Shown here: one piece after another, positions 16,427 to 25,132 of the stretch
How positions within the stretch are numbered: the stretch's first letter is position 1
Layout: each line of letters opens with the position of its first letter
Assembly: GCF_028294535.1 (NCBI RefSeq)
Contig: NZ_JAQBIE010000010.1
Location: 62,001-126,000, forward strand
DNA length: 64,000 nt
Direction of reading: 5' to 3'
Source: Paracoccus onchidii
GTDB lineage: Bacteria; Pseudomonadota; Alphaproteobacteria; Rhodobacterales; Rhodobacteraceae
Position numbers and translations under genes: made by a program
Notes under the pieces: model-generated
What the model was told of the DNA's origin: nothing
Seen by the model: only the letters and a program-made list of their open reading frames with translations
Databases searched by the model: none

Positions 16427-17632
16427 ATGCGTAACATGCCAAAAATGCCCGCCGCGATCGCGCTGGCATCCTCTTTTCTTTTCCTGGGCGCTTGCAAGCC
16501 CGTCGTTCTGGCCCCGGCCGGCGACATTGCCGAGCGTCAGAAAGACCTTCTGATCGCCTCTACCGGATTGATGTTGATCATCATTATCCCGGTCATGGCG
16601 CTGACGGTCTGGTTTGCGTGGAAATACCGCGCCTCGAACCGCGACGCGGCCTACAGGCCGAACTGGGACCACTCGACCAAGTTCGAACTGGTGATCTGGG
16701 CGGCGCCGCTGCTGATCATCATCTGCCTTGGCGCGCTGACCTGGGTGGGAACACATCTTCTTGATCCTTACCGCCCGCTGGACCGCCTGAGTGAATCACA
16801 GGACATCGCCGAGGATCACGAACCCTTGAAGGTCGAGGTCGTCGCGCTGGATTGGAAATGGCTGTTCATCTATCCCGAACAGGGGATCGCGACGGTCAAC
16901 GAACTGGCCGTGCCGATCAACCGCGAGGTCGAATTCAGCCTGACCGCGTCTTCGGTGATGAACGCCTTCTACATCCCGGCCATGGCCGGGATGATCTATG
17001 CGATGCCCGGCATGGAAACCAAGCTGCACGGCGTCTTCAACAACGAGGGCGAATATCAGGGGCTGGCCTCGCATTACTCGGGGGCGGGCTTTTCGGGGAT
17101 GCGCTTCAAGGCGCATGCCACCGACGAGGCCGGGTTCGAGGAATGGGTGCAGAAAGCCCGCGACGGGGACACCGCCCTGACCCGCGAGGAATATCTGCAA
17201 CTGGAAACCCCCAGCGAGAATGTGCCCCCGCGTCGCTATGCCCGCGTCGATCCCGAACTGTTCGACCGCGCAGTGAACATGTGCGTCGAGGAAAACAAGA
17301 TGTGCATGGCCGAGATGATGGCTATCGACGATCAGGGCGGACTGGGTCGGGAAGGCATGCTGAACATTCAGCCGGTCACCGATGACAAGCATGCCCGCCG
17401 CGGCACCAAACCGGTTCTGGGTCACACGCCCTTCAACGTGGTCAGCATCTGCAACCCGGCCGAGGCCGCCGCGATGTTCGCCGACCTGGGCACGGACGAG
17501 CCGGTCGAACGCCGGGGCCGCGAGATCATGCAAAGCCGCGCGCTGCCGGTCCCGACGACGCTGTTCCAACGCCTGCAAAAACCCACTATCCGAGACGCCC
17601 GGGCAAGCGGCGCCTCCGAACAGAAACTTTGA
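16427..17632 (+). CDS. cyoA: Ubiquinol oxidase subunit II (CyoA)
   Basis: Predicted 401-residue lipoprotein. The signal segment ends in the lipobox LGAC (Cys near residue 22) and two membrane helices follow (about 40-65 and 85-105). A periplasmic cupredoxin domain then includes [20 protein letters not shown]. The CuA cysteine pair of cytochrome oxidases is absent ([10 protein letters not shown] at that place), as expected for a quinol oxidase. The ATG at 16427 was chosen because it directly precedes the lipoprotein signal. First gene of cyoABCD-surf1. Confidence 0.95.
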   Translation: MRNMPKMPAAIALASSFLFLGACKPVVLAPAGDIAERQKDLLIASTGLMLIIIIPVMALTVWFAWKYRASNRDAAYRPNWDHSTKFELVIWAAPLLIIICLGALTWVGTHLLDPYRPLDRLSESQDIAEDHEPLKVEVVALDWKWLFIYPEQGIATVNELAVPINREVEFSLTASSVMNAFYIPAMAGMIYAMPGMETKLHGVFNNEGEYQGLASHYSGAGFSGMRFKAHATDEAGFEEWVQKARDGDTALTREEYLQLETPSENVPPRRYARVDPELFDRAVNMCVEENKMCMAEMMAIDDQGGLGREGMLNIQPVTDDKHARRGTKPVLGHTPFNVVSICNPAEAAAMFADLGTDEPVERRGREIMQSRALPVPTTLFQRLQKPTIRDARASGASEQKL

Positions 17633-17645
17633 ACGGAAATTCGCG

Positions 17646-19649
17646 ATGGCCGTACCTGCCAATGTCGAGACCACTTTCCTGTTTGGTCGCCTGACCCTGG
17701 ACGCGATCCCCAAGGATCCGATCGTCTGGGCCACCTTCGTCGTCGTCGCCATCGGCGGCGCGGCGCTGGTCTGGGCGCTGACCAAATACCGCCTGTGGGG
17801 CTATCTGTGGCACGAATGGTTCACCTCGGTGGACCACAAGAAGATCGGGATCATGTACATGGTCCTTGGCCTGATCATGTTGGTGCGCGGCTTTGCCGAC
17901 GCGATCATGATGCGATTGCAGCAGGCCCTGGCCTTCGGCGGGTCCGAGGGCTATCTGAACGCGCATCACTATGACCAGATCTTCACCGCCCACGGCGTGA
18001 TCATGATCTTCTTCGTGGCGATGCCCTTCGTCACCGGGATCATGAACTATCTGGTGCCCCTGCAGATCGGCGCGCGTGACGTGTCCTTTCCGTTCCTGAA
18101 CAACTTCTCGTTCTGGATGACGGCAGGTGGCGCGATCATCGTCATGGCCTCGCTGTTTCTGGGTGAATTCGCGCAGACCGGCTGGCTGGCCTTTCCGCCA
18201 CTGTCGGGCCTGCACAAAAGCCCCTATGTCGGCGTCGATTACTATATCTGGGGCCTTCAGGTCGCGGGGGTCGGCACGACCCTGTCGGGGATCAACCTGC
18301 TGGTGACGATCCTGAAGATGCGTGCGCCGGGCATGACCATGATGAAGATGCCGATCTTCACCTGGACCTCGTTCTGCACCAACATCCTGATTGTCGCCTC
18401 GTTCCCGGTCCTGACCGCGACGCTGGTACTGCTGACGCTGGACCGCTATGTCGGCACGAATTTCTTCACCAATGACCTTGGTGGCAATCCGATGATGTAT
18501 ATCAACCTCATCTGGATCTGGGGCCACCCCGAGGTCTATATCCTGATCCTGCCGCTGTTCGGCGTGTTTTCCGAGGTCACCTCGACCTTCTCGGGCAAGC
18601 GGCTGTTCGGCTATACCTCGATGGTCTACGCGACCGTCTGCATCACGGTCCTGTCCTATCTGGTCTGGCTGCACCACTTCTTTACCATGGGGTCGGGCGC
18701 GTCGGTGAACTCGTTCTTCGGGATCACGACGATGATCATCTCGATCCCGACGGGCGCCAAGATCTTCAACTGGCTGTTCACGATGTATCAGGGCCGCGTC
18801 CGGTTCGAACTGCCGATGATGTGGACCATCGCCTTCATGCTGACCTTTACCGTCGGCGGGATGACAGGGGTTCTGCTGGCCGTGCCGCCCGCGGATTTCG
18901 TTCTGCACAACTCGCTGTTCCTGATCGCGCATTTCCATAACGTGATCATCGGCGGCGTGCTGTTCGGCAGCTTTGCGGCGATCAACTTCTGGTGGCCCAA
19001 GGCCTTCGGGTTCCAGCTGAACCAGTTCTGGGGCAAGGTCAGCTTCTGGTTCTGGGTCGTCGGCTTCTGGGTTGCCTTCATGCCGCTTTATGTCCTTGGC
19101 CTGATGGGCGTGACGCGCCGGATGCGGGTCTTTGACGACCCCAGCCTGCAAATCTGGTTCATCATCGCGGGCCTCGGCGCCGTTATGATCGCCATCGGTA
19201 TCGCGGCCATGTTCGTGCAGTTCGGCGTCTCGATCTGGAAACGCAACGAGAACCGCGACCTGACCGGAGATCCGTGGAACGGGCGCACGCTGGAATGGGC
19301 CACCTCGTCGCCGCCGGCGCATTACAACTTTGCCTTCACGCCGGTCGTGCACGGTCTTGATGCCTATGCCGACATGAAGGACGCCGGTGCCGCCCGAGGT
19401 CGGGGGAAATACCTGCCGATCCACATGCCGCGCTATACCGGCGCCGGGGTCATTCTTGCGGGTCTGTCCACGGTCTGCGGCATGGCCCTGATCTGGTATG
19501 TGTGGTGGCTGGCGGCGCTGTCCTTCATCGCACTTGTCGGCTACGCGATCTACCACACCTTCAACTATGACCGGGATTACTATGTCCCCGCCGAAGAGGT
19601 GCGCCTGACCGAAGAGGCGCATGCCCGGCAGATGGCACAGGGAGCCTGA
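17646..19649 (+). CDS. cyoB: Ubiquinol oxidase subunit I (CyoB)
   Basis: Predicted 667-residue heme-copper oxidase core subunit. It shows the low-spin heme ligand region [11 protein letters not shown], the CuB/Tyr motif [12 protein letters not shown], the CuB His pair WLHHFFTMG and the heme-ligand helix [11 protein letters not shown]. An extra N-terminal helix precedes the core, as in E. coli CyoB. It reduces oxygen to water and pumps protons. The start at 17646 was chosen because the longer frame from 17382 is a shadow of cyoA. Thirteen bases separate it from cyoA. Confidence 0.97.
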   Translation: MAVPANVETTFLFGRLTLDAIPKDPIVWATFVVVAIGGAALVWALTKYRLWGYLWHEWFTSVDHKKIGIMYMVLGLIMLVRGFADAIMMRLQQALAFGGSEGYLNAHHYDQIFTAHGVIMIFFVAMPFVTGIMNYLVPLQIGARDVSFPFLNNFSFWMTAGGAIIVMASLFLGEFAQTGWLAFPPLSGLHKSPYVGVDYYIWGLQVAGVGTTLSGINLLVTILKMRAPGMTMMKMPIFTWTSFCTNILIVASFPVLTATLVLLTLDRYVGTNFFTNDLGGNPMMYINLIWIWGHPEVYILILPLFGVFSEVTSTFSGKRLFGYTSMVYATVCITVLSYLVWLHHFFTMGSGASVNSFFGITTMIISIPTGAKIFNWLFTMYQGRVRFELPMMWTIAFMLTFTVGGMTGVLLAVPPADFVLHNSLFLIAHFHNVIIGGVLFGSFAAINFWWPKAFGFQLNQFWGKVSFWFWVVGFWVAFMPLYVLGLMGVTRRMRVFDDPSLQIWFIIAGLGAVMIAIGIAAMFVQFGVSIWKRNENRDLTGDPWNGRTLEWATSSPPAHYNFAFTPVVHGLDAYADMKDAGAARGRGKYLPIHMPRYTGAGVILAGLSTVCGMALIWYVWWLAALSFIALVGYAIYHTFNYDRDYYVPAEEVRLTEEAHARQMAQGA

Positions 19650-19652
19650 TCC

Positions 19653-20267
19653 ATGAGCACGCCCAGCACTCAGCCCGCCGCCTATTGGGAGGTCGAGCCG
19701 CATCACCACGAGGATGGCGCATCGACCAACATAGGCTTCTGGGTCTATCTGATGAGCGACTGCCTGATGTTCGCGGTTCTGTTCGCGACCTTCGGGGTCC
19801 TTCATGGCAGCTATGCCGCGGGTCCCGGCCCCAAGGAACTGTTCGATCTGGAACTGGTGGCGCTGAACACGGCCTTCCTGCTGTTTTCCTCGATCACCTA
19901 TGGTTTCGCGATGCTGTGCATGGCCCGCGACGATCAGCGCGGCACGCTGCGCTGGCTGGGGATCACGCTGGTTTTCGGCCTGCTGTTCCTGGCGGTCGAA
20001 CTGTACGAATTCCACCACCTGATCCATCTGGGCGCCGGCCCGCAACGATCGGCCTTCCTGTCGTCCTTCTTCGCGCTGGTCGGCACCCATGGCCTGCACG
20101 TCGCCTTCGGCTCGATCTGGCTGGTGACGCTGATGGTGCAGGTCAACCGCAAGGGGCTGATCCCGGCGAACAAGCGGCGGCTGTCCTGCCTGTCGCTGTT
20201 CTGGCACTTCCTCGACGTGATCTGGATCGGGGTGTTCACGCTTGTCTATCTGATGGGGATGATCTGA
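19653..20267 (+). CDS. cyoC: Ubiquinol oxidase subunit III (CyoC)
   Basis: Predicted 204-residue membrane protein with five helices. WVYLMSDCLMFAVLFATF marks helix 1, YEFHHLIHLGAGPQRSAFLS and LVGTHGLHVAFGSIW are subunit III hallmarks, and SLFWHFLDVIWIGVFTLVYL is the last helix. It starts three bases after the cyoB stop. It stabilises the oxidase core. Confidence 0.96.
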   Translation: MSTPSTQPAAYWEVEPHHHEDGASTNIGFWVYLMSDCLMFAVLFATFGVLHGSYAAGPGPKELFDLELVALNTAFLLFSSITYGFAMLCMARDDQRGTLRWLGITLVFGLLFLAVELYEFHHLIHLGAGPQRSAFLSSFFALVGTHGLHVAFGSIWLVTLMVQVNRKGLIPANKRRLSCLSLFWHFLDVIWIGVFTLVYLMGMI

Positions 20268-20638
20268 TGTCGGCACGTTCGCATGACCATGACAGCCACG
20301 ACCACGGCAGCTTTCGCGGCTATGTGACCGGCTTCGTCCTGTCGGTGATCCTGACCGCGATTCCCTTCGCGGTGGTGATGGGCGGCGGTTTCGACAGCCG
20401 CGCGCTGACCGCGTTGGTGGTGATCGGCTGCGCCATCGTGCAGGTTCTGGTCCACATGGTCTATTTCCTGCACATGAACAGCCATTCAGAAGAGGGCTGG
20501 ACCCTGATCTCGACCCTGTTCACGGTGGTGATCGTGGTGATCATGATCGCGGGGTCGCTTTGGGTGATGTTCCACCTGAACACCAACATGATGCCGCAGA
20601 TGAACCACGACCTGCTGCCTTCTGGTGTGCAATCGTGA
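20267..20638 (+). CDS. cyoD: Ubiquinol oxidase subunit IV (CyoD)
   Basis: Predicted 123-residue protein with a His-rich N-terminus (DHDSHDHG) and three membrane helices; VQVLVHMVYFLHMNSHSEEG is typical of CyoD. The ATG shares one base with the cyoC stop. The longer open frame from 19685 is an out-of-frame shadow of cyoC and is not used. Confidence 0.95.
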   Translation: MSARSHDHDSHDHGSFRGYVTGFVLSVILTAIPFAVVMGGGFDSRALTALVVIGCAIVQVLVHMVYFLHMNSHSEEGWTLISTLFTVVIVVIMIAGSLWVMFHLNTNMMPQMNHDLLPSGVQS

Positions 20639-21369
20639 CGGATCGGCCCCGCTCTCGGGCGGGGCTGGTCGCCCTTGGCGTCGTGGCGGCCTGCCTTGTC
20701 CTGATCCTGACTGGTCTGGGCGTCTGGCAGGTTCAGCGCTTGCATTGGAAGACCGACCTGATCGCCCGGACCGAGGCGCGGCTGGCCGGTCCCGTCCAGG
20801 ATGCCCCGGCCCCGCAGGACTGGGCGAAACTGGCCGCCGATGACGAATACCGCCGCGTCACCCTGACCGGTCAGTACCGGTTTCAGGACGAGGCGCTGGC
20901 GCAGGCCGTCACCCAGTTCGGCGCAGGCTTCTGGGTGATGACGCCGCTGGAAACACCGCAGGGATGGATGGTCTGGGTCAATCGCGGCTTCGTGCCGCAG
21001 GATGCCCGCGACCCCGCCGACCGCAGCCAGCCGCAAGGCGACCAGCAGGTCACCGGGCTACTGCGCATGTCCCAGCCAGATGGCGCGTTTCTGCGGTCGA
21101 ACGATCCGGTCAATGACCGTTGGTATTCCCGCGACACCGCCGCGCTGGCACAATCGCGCGGGCTGGACCGTGCCGCGCCCTATTTCATCGACCACGCCGA
21201 TGACGGATCCGCCGATCTGCCGCGTGGCGGATTGACCGTGGTTCAGTTCCGCAACAGCCACCTGTCCTATGCGCTGACATGGTTCACGATGGCGCTCGGC
21301 CTGGCCCTGGCGTCGGGCTATCTTCTGCGACAGGAGTGGCGGAAATCTTCGCCCTCTCGCCGCATATGA
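20635..21369 (+). CDS. SURF1-family oxidase assembly protein
   Basis: Predicted 244-residue SURF1/Shy1-like protein: an N-terminal helix (GLVALGVVAACLVLILTGLG), then WQVQRLHWKTDLIA, GFWVMTPLETPQGWMVWVNRGFVPQ, and a second helix near the C-terminus (YALTWFTMALGLALASGYLL). SURF1 proteins help heme insertion into heme-copper oxidases; Paracoccus has separate SURF1 paralogs for its aa3 and quinol oxidases. The GTG start at 20635 overlaps the cyoD stop (GTGA). Very likely the dedicated assembly factor for CyoABCD. Confidence 0.93.
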   Translation: MTDRPRSRAGLVALGVVAACLVLILTGLGVWQVQRLHWKTDLIARTEARLAGPVQDAPAPQDWAKLAADDEYRRVTLTGQYRFQDEALAQAVTQFGAGFWVMTPLETPQGWMVWVNRGFVPQDARDPADRSQPQGDQQVTGLLRMSQPDGAFLRSNDPVNDRWYSRDTAALAQSRGLDRAAPYFIDHADDGSADLPRGGLTVVQFRNSHLSYALTWFTMALGLALASGYLLRQEWRKSSPSRRI

Positions 21370-21439
21370 CAAGACAGGCAAGGTGAATGAGCGTGACATC
21401 CCAATCGGGCGTGACCGATTGGCACCGGCTCAGGTCTTC

Positions 21440-21720
21440 GCCCGAAGCCACACAGCTCAACCAGCGCTGGTTTCTGGACTTTCTGGCTGACAGCTTTGGT
21501 GTCTCGCGGAAGATAACAGTATTCCAGGCGAGCGCGTTACCCGGGAGCGAGACGCGTTTCTCAATGAAGAACTGTTCGATTCCCTGAACGATGCCCGCCG
21601 CAAGCTGGCGCTGTGGCGCTAGGATTACAACAACGTCAGGCCGCGCTCTTCGCTGGGGAACAGAACGCCAAAGCAAGCGCGAGAGCGACAATTGCCAGAA
21701 CCAAACCCGCAGACTCTCCT
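21440..21720 (+). pseudogene. Decayed IS3-family transposase (orfB) remnant
   Basis: Translated + strand pieces include QLNQRWFLDFLADSFG (catalytic-core start of IS3 orfB, usually NQRWSLDFVSD) and then, after a large deletion, LNEELFDSLNDARRKLALWR, a TAG stop, and DYNNVRPRSSLGNRTPKQA (the usual orfB C-terminus). The middle of the DDE domain is missing and the frame is broken, so it cannot be active. No terminal repeats were seen. Confidence 0.8.
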
Positions 21721-21754
21721 CATGAGCGAGGGATCGGCGGGGGAAAGGCAGGTC

Positions 21755-21985
21755 CTGCGCCTCTGGCCGATCGGATCGAGGCCTAAATCATGGCCAGTGA
21801 TGTGCTTCATGTCGATGATACGCCAATCCGGGTTCTGGATCGCTCCTGCCGGGACGAAGGGCTCGGCAAGGGGGCATAGAATCTATGTCCGTGATCAGCG
21901 TCCATGGTCCGGCACCGCGCCGTCCGGTGTGGTCTATGACGGTTCACCCGACGGGAAGGAAGAGCAACCGAAAGCCCTCATGGTT
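21755..21985 (+). pseudogene. Decayed IS66-family transposase (tnpC) remnant
   Basis: One frame gives ASDVLHVDDTPIRVLD (IS66 TnpC catalytic region with the first Asp) and, after a frameshift near 21870, another gives RIYVRDQRPWSGTAPSGVVY and SPDGKEEQP. Both are characteristic of IS66 TnpC, which is several hundred residues long when intact. Only about 75 residues remain. It abuts the IS3 remnant and the hipA 3' end. Confidence 0.78.
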
Positions 21986-23349
21986 TAGTCTGCCGCTCCG
22001 GGCCGGTTCACGGGCATATTGTCAAATTCTGGCACATCGATCTCGAAACCTGCATTGGCTGAAAGGTGATGAGCCTGCTGCCGGATCACAGCGGACAGTT
22101 GCTTTGCTGAAGGCGGCGGGAGATTCTCGGCATGTGCAATGGCTGTTTCGATAATTTCGGTGCAGCGCCGCGCAAGCGGGCGCACGAACCCTTTGGCACC
22201 GATTGCTTTCAGAAACAGGTCGAGATCCTCCGCCCCGACATCATCAGCCATACGGGCGCAGCCAATGCGAAAGGACATTTCGTGCGTGACACTGTCGTTG
22301 AGCAAGACAGGATCAATGTCGTATGCCGGGGCCAATACGGGTTTTTGACCGGTATAGAGCAGGGCGTGGTTCTTCGCGTGATTGTCCGAGTTCCCCAGCA
22401 GCATGTTCGCCAGTGTGATCTCGAAGAACGCAATCCGCGCCTTTCCCGGTTGTAAGGTGGCGTCCATGAGGCGACCGATGGCATGGGCATCGAAGATCCT
22501 GCCCGGCTCTCCATTTCTCTCGTACTTCAAGATGTGCCCCAACCCGAGCGCCTGACAAAAGTCCTCCTGATGGACACGGTAGACTTTTCCATCCTCGGTA
22601 CGCCGGTCAAATCGCTCGACCAACAGGCCCTGAAGGTCCCCCTCGCCGATGATACAGGTCCGAACGGTTTCATGCTTTTGGATGCGGGCCATCAGACGGG
22701 TTGCGTGGTGTTCTTGTCGGACCGATTGCATTTGATTCGCCCTTGGAACCTTCAGGATATGCGTGGTCGGTGCCCCGCTCTTCTTCCCGGGGAGCGCTAG
22801 TCGGCCATCGTGAAGGCGGGTCACGGCAATCTTCCCCTGCACGCCAGCCAACGGCGAGGGGTCTTCAGACTCCGGCGGCAGCCGACGATTGTCGCGCAGC
22901 GACGTCATGATGCGAGCGAGATCATCCGACACATCTAGCGGCTCTTCGGCTTCAGACAGGGCCTCAGGAACCTGCGGTGAGCCGACCAGTGGCTCGTAGT
23001 CTTCGGCCAATAGTCCGGGGCGTTTGACCGGACCGGCGCCCTCTGGAACGCAACTGATCGAGCCCGGACAATCGGCCCCTAGATGGTAAAGCAGCCCAAT
23101 GATGTCACCCGCGGAGATCCCGTGCTTTTCCATGACTTGGTTGCGCATCTCATTCTCGAAAAGGAGATTTGAGAAAAAACCTCTGGTAGCAACATCACCG
23201 AAAGGCTCTTCCCTTGCTGGAAGGGAGACCGATATCGGGTGCGGCAGATCGCAAGTCGTGTAGACGAAGGATACTTCTTCATTTGGTGCCGATTTCAGCT
23301 TGCCGATCGGTTCGACCACCCCTTCAAGGTACACATCCAGCGCGGTCAC
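21985..23349 (-). CDS. hipA: HipA-family serine/threonine kinase toxin
   Basis: Predicted 454-residue HipA. The N-terminal Couple_hipA domain begins LDVYLEGVVEPIGKL. The kinase domain has HILKVPR (ATP Lys), LLVERFDRR, RVHQEDFCQALG, the catalytic Asp in LLGNSDNHAKNHALL and the metal Asp in LAPAYDIDP. All expected residues are visible, so it should be functional. E. coli HipA phosphorylates glutamyl-tRNA synthetase and causes growth arrest. The GTG start at 23349 overlaps the hipB stop, giving translational coupling; a longer frame to 23406 would lie inside hipB. Confidence 0.9.
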   Translation of the reverse strand: MTALDVYLEGVVEPIGKLKSAPNEEVSFVYTTCDLPHPISVSLPAREEPFGDVATRGFFSNLLFENEMRNQVMEKHGISAGDIIGLLYHLGADCPGSISCVPEGAGPVKRPGLLAEDYEPLVGSPQVPEALSEAEEPLDVSDDLARIMTSLRDNRRLPPESEDPSPLAGVQGKIAVTRLHDGRLALPGKKSGAPTTHILKVPRANQMQSVRQEHHATRLMARIQKHETVRTCIIGEGDLQGLLVERFDRRTEDGKVYRVHQEDFCQALGLGHILKYERNGEPGRIFDAHAIGRLMDATLQPGKARIAFFEITLANMLLGNSDNHAKNHALLYTGQKPVLAPAYDIDPVLLNDSVTHEMSFRIGCARMADDVGAEDLDLFLKAIGAKGFVRPLARRCTEIIETAIAHAENLPPPSAKQLSAVIRQQAHHLSANAGFEIDVPEFDNMPVNRPGAAD

Positions 23350-23582
23350 GACCGGCTTTCCTCGGTAGGCGCGCCAATGCGAAGTGTCATGCCGAGATCT
23401 CTGCATAGCTGAAGCACCAGACCGATATGTGCTGTCTCCTTGCCCTGTTCGATTGCACGGATTGTGGTGCGTGATATGCCAGTCTGCAGTTCGAGATCTT
23501 CTTGTGTAATCTTCGATGCTTTACGAACCTGACGAATGATTCTCCCGAGAGATGCCGGGTCGCTGACAACAGTGCTGACCAT
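23346..23582 (-). CDS. hipB: HipB-family HTH antitoxin
   Basis: Predicted 78-residue Xre-type helix-turn-helix protein (SKITQEDLELQTGISRTTIR, then AIEQGKETAHIGLVLQLCRD), the usual size and order for HipB upstream of HipA. The ATG at 23582 has GGAAG 8 bases upstream; the frame extending to 23888 crosses the operator region and is rejected. It should neutralise HipA and repress the operon by binding the palindromes at 23593-23721. Confidence 0.9.
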   Translation of the reverse strand: MVSTVVSDPASLGRIIRQVRKASKITQEDLELQTGISRTTIRAIEQGKETAHIGLVLQLCRDLGMTLRIGAPTEESRS

Positions 23583-23592
23583 GTTCAAGCTT

Positions 23593-23721
23593 CCAAAATG
23601 CGCGCGATCGTTTGTATATGGCAAACAATAGAGTGCTTGCATGAAAATACCAACGATCGTCTCCATTTTGCGGGGTGAAAGTAGAGCAAAGCCAAAATGA
23701 AAGCGATCGCGTGCATTTTGG
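23593..23721. promoter_or_regulatory. Three-operator array of hipBA
   Basis: Three related sites, each centred on CGATCG: centres near 23607.5, 23656.5 and 23706.5, so spaced 49 and 50 bases. The distal site (23692-23721) is a near-perfect palindrome with arms CCAAAATG and CATTTTGG around GCGATCGC. The middle site keeps the right arm CATTTTGC and the proximal site the left arm CCAAAATG. The proximal site begins 11 bases upstream of the hipB ATG. The regular spacing suggests cooperative HipB or HipAB binding with DNA bending. Confidence 0.82.
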
Positions 23722-24020
23722 CGAGGCCAGAGCATCTGACGGAGAGGCGTAGCGAGGGTGTTGTAGCGCAACTGATCGCCAGGTGGCAGGAAATCACCCA
23801 AAAGGAAGACCGAGCTTGAACAACCTGACAACGCCTTGAGTATGGTCATCTTCCGAAGCAGGCTTTGAGGCTGGGTGTTTCTCGTCACCTTGGTAGAGGC
23901 TGCTCTCTGAGCACGCGTTCCAAGTCATAACCCGCAGTTATACCGGACGTCGAAAAAGGACGTTGATCTGGCAAGGCAGGGCTGCTTTGACCGACAGGCA
24001 ATCACTTGAATAGGGCAGTC
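23722..24020. other. Intergenic region between hipB operators and the opine-dehydrogenase-like gene
   Basis: About 300 bases with no coding region I can support. It must hold the promoter of the gene at 24021. A near-repeat GGACGTCGAAAAAGGACGT lies near 23944-23962, but I recognise no factor for it. Confidence 0.4.
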
Positions 24021-25097
24021 ATGCAAGTTTCCATCCTCGGCGCCGGGGGCGTCGCTTATTCCTATGCGGCCTTTCTTGCGTCACGGGGGCATGAACCGAC
24101 GGTTTGGTCACCTTCTGGCAAGCGGGCTTGCGAACTTCGGAGCGGCATGAAACTGACCGCCAGCAATGCGCTCGACGGCAGTTTTGCCGTCGGTGTCGCC
24201 ACAAGCGAGGCGCAAGCCACCGAAGCCGATGTGCTGATCCTGGCGGTGCCCGCCTATGGCTATCGCGCGGTGCTTGATCGCATCCTGCCAATTCTGCGCG
24301 ATGGGCAGACGCTGATCATCAGCGCACATCTCAGTTTTGCCGCACTCTATTTGTCTCGTCGCCTGAGCGAACGGGGCATCGACTGTCCCATCGTGGTCTG
24401 GAACACCACGGCCTCGACCGGGCGTCAAACCGGACCTGCCAATGTGTCGGTGTCGCTGTTGCGGGCCAAGGTCGAAATGGCGGTCATTCCCGACACCGCC
24501 GGGGCCAAGGCACTGGCTTTGTGTCAGGAATTGTTCGGGGACCGGTTTGCGCTTGTCTCTGACATGATTGGCGTCGATCTGGGCAATCTCAATCCGGCCG
24601 TGCATTACGGTATCGCCATGTTCAACCTGACCCGGATGGAACTGGCCGAAGACTGGCCGCAGCAGGCGCATATCACCCCCGCAGTGGCGCGATTCCTGGA
24701 AGACCTGGATCGAGAGAGGTTGGCCTTGGCCAATGCGTTCGGCGTGCAGGCGCGTTCTATCCATCAAGCCTACGCGGTCCCTGGCAAGATCGAGATCGCC
24801 CCCCTGGCCGAAATGATGCGCAATATCGTCGCCACGCGAAAAGGCGTAAATGGCCCGAAATCACTGGATACCCGTTACGTTACCGAGGACGTGCCTTACG
24901 GCCTGCTGACGACCATCCGCTTGGCTGAGATGACCGGAGTGGAGGTGCCGCTGCACCGCGCCGGTGTCACGGTGTTCTCTTCGCTATATGGCCGGGATTT
25001 CACGGCGGAAAACACGATCCTGCCCGAAATCGCCCCTGCCTTTGCCTCTGTCGACAAGCTGCGCGCCGCCCTGCGAAACGGCTGGTCCGCGGTGTGA
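24021..25097 (+). CDS. Octopine/nopaline-dehydrogenase-family NAD(P)-dependent oxidoreductase
   Basis: Predicted 358-residue protein. An N-terminal Rossmann fold (SILGAGGVAYSYAAFLASRG) is followed by ADVLILAVPAYGYRAVLD. The C-terminal helical opine domain carries NLNPAVHYGIAMFNLTRME with the conserved catalytic His, and RYVTEDVPYGLLTTIRLAEM. The family reversibly condenses an amino acid with a 2-oxo acid to give N-(carboxyalkyl) amino acids (opines). The ATG at 24021 is preferred over an in-frame TTG at 24006. It converges on the opine-type transporter and oxidase operon, which argues for a shared substrate. Confidence 0.86.
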   Translation: MQVSILGAGGVAYSYAAFLASRGHEPTVWSPSGKRACELRSGMKLTASNALDGSFAVGVATSEAQATEADVLILAVPAYGYRAVLDRILPILRDGQTLIISAHLSFAALYLSRRLSERGIDCPIVVWNTTASTGRQTGPANVSVSLLRAKVEMAVIPDTAGAKALALCQELFGDRFALVSDMIGVDLGNLNPAVHYGIAMFNLTRMELAEDWPQQAHITPAVARFLEDLDRERLALANAFGVQARSIHQAYAVPGKIEIAPLAEMMRNIVATRKGVNGPKSLDTRYVTEDVPYGLLTTIRLAEMTGVEVPLHRAGVTVFSSLYGRDFTAENTILPEIAPAFASVDKLRAALRNGWSAV

Positions 25098-25101
25098 AGT
25101 C

Positions 25102-25127
25102 CGCTGCCGGGGACGACCCCGGCGGCG
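25102..25127. terminator. Bidirectional terminator-like hairpin
   Basis: Perfect 7-bp GC stem GCCGGGG/CCCCGGC with an ACGA tetraloop at 25106-25123, extended by three more pairs across a single mismatch. It lies between the stops of the convergent opine-dehydrogenase-like gene and the ABC ATPase gene. The T-tract is poor. Confidence 0.7.
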
Positions 25128-25132
25128 CTTGC

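Noticed and set aside
17586-20276. An 896-codon open frame on the - strand opposite cyoB/cyoC
   Set aside because: It is antisense to clear cyoBC coding sequence, is rich in His/Asp/Arg as expected from reverse-complemented membrane-protein codons in GC-rich DNA, and has no recognisable domain.
23593-23721. A CRISPR-like or satellite repeat array
   Set aside because: There are only three imperfect palindromic sites with different flanks; they fit operators upstream of an HTH antitoxin gene.
23583-23888. N-terminally extended HipB starting at 23888
   Set aside because: The extension crosses the three operators, has no family similarity, and a good ribosome site supports the ATG at 23582.
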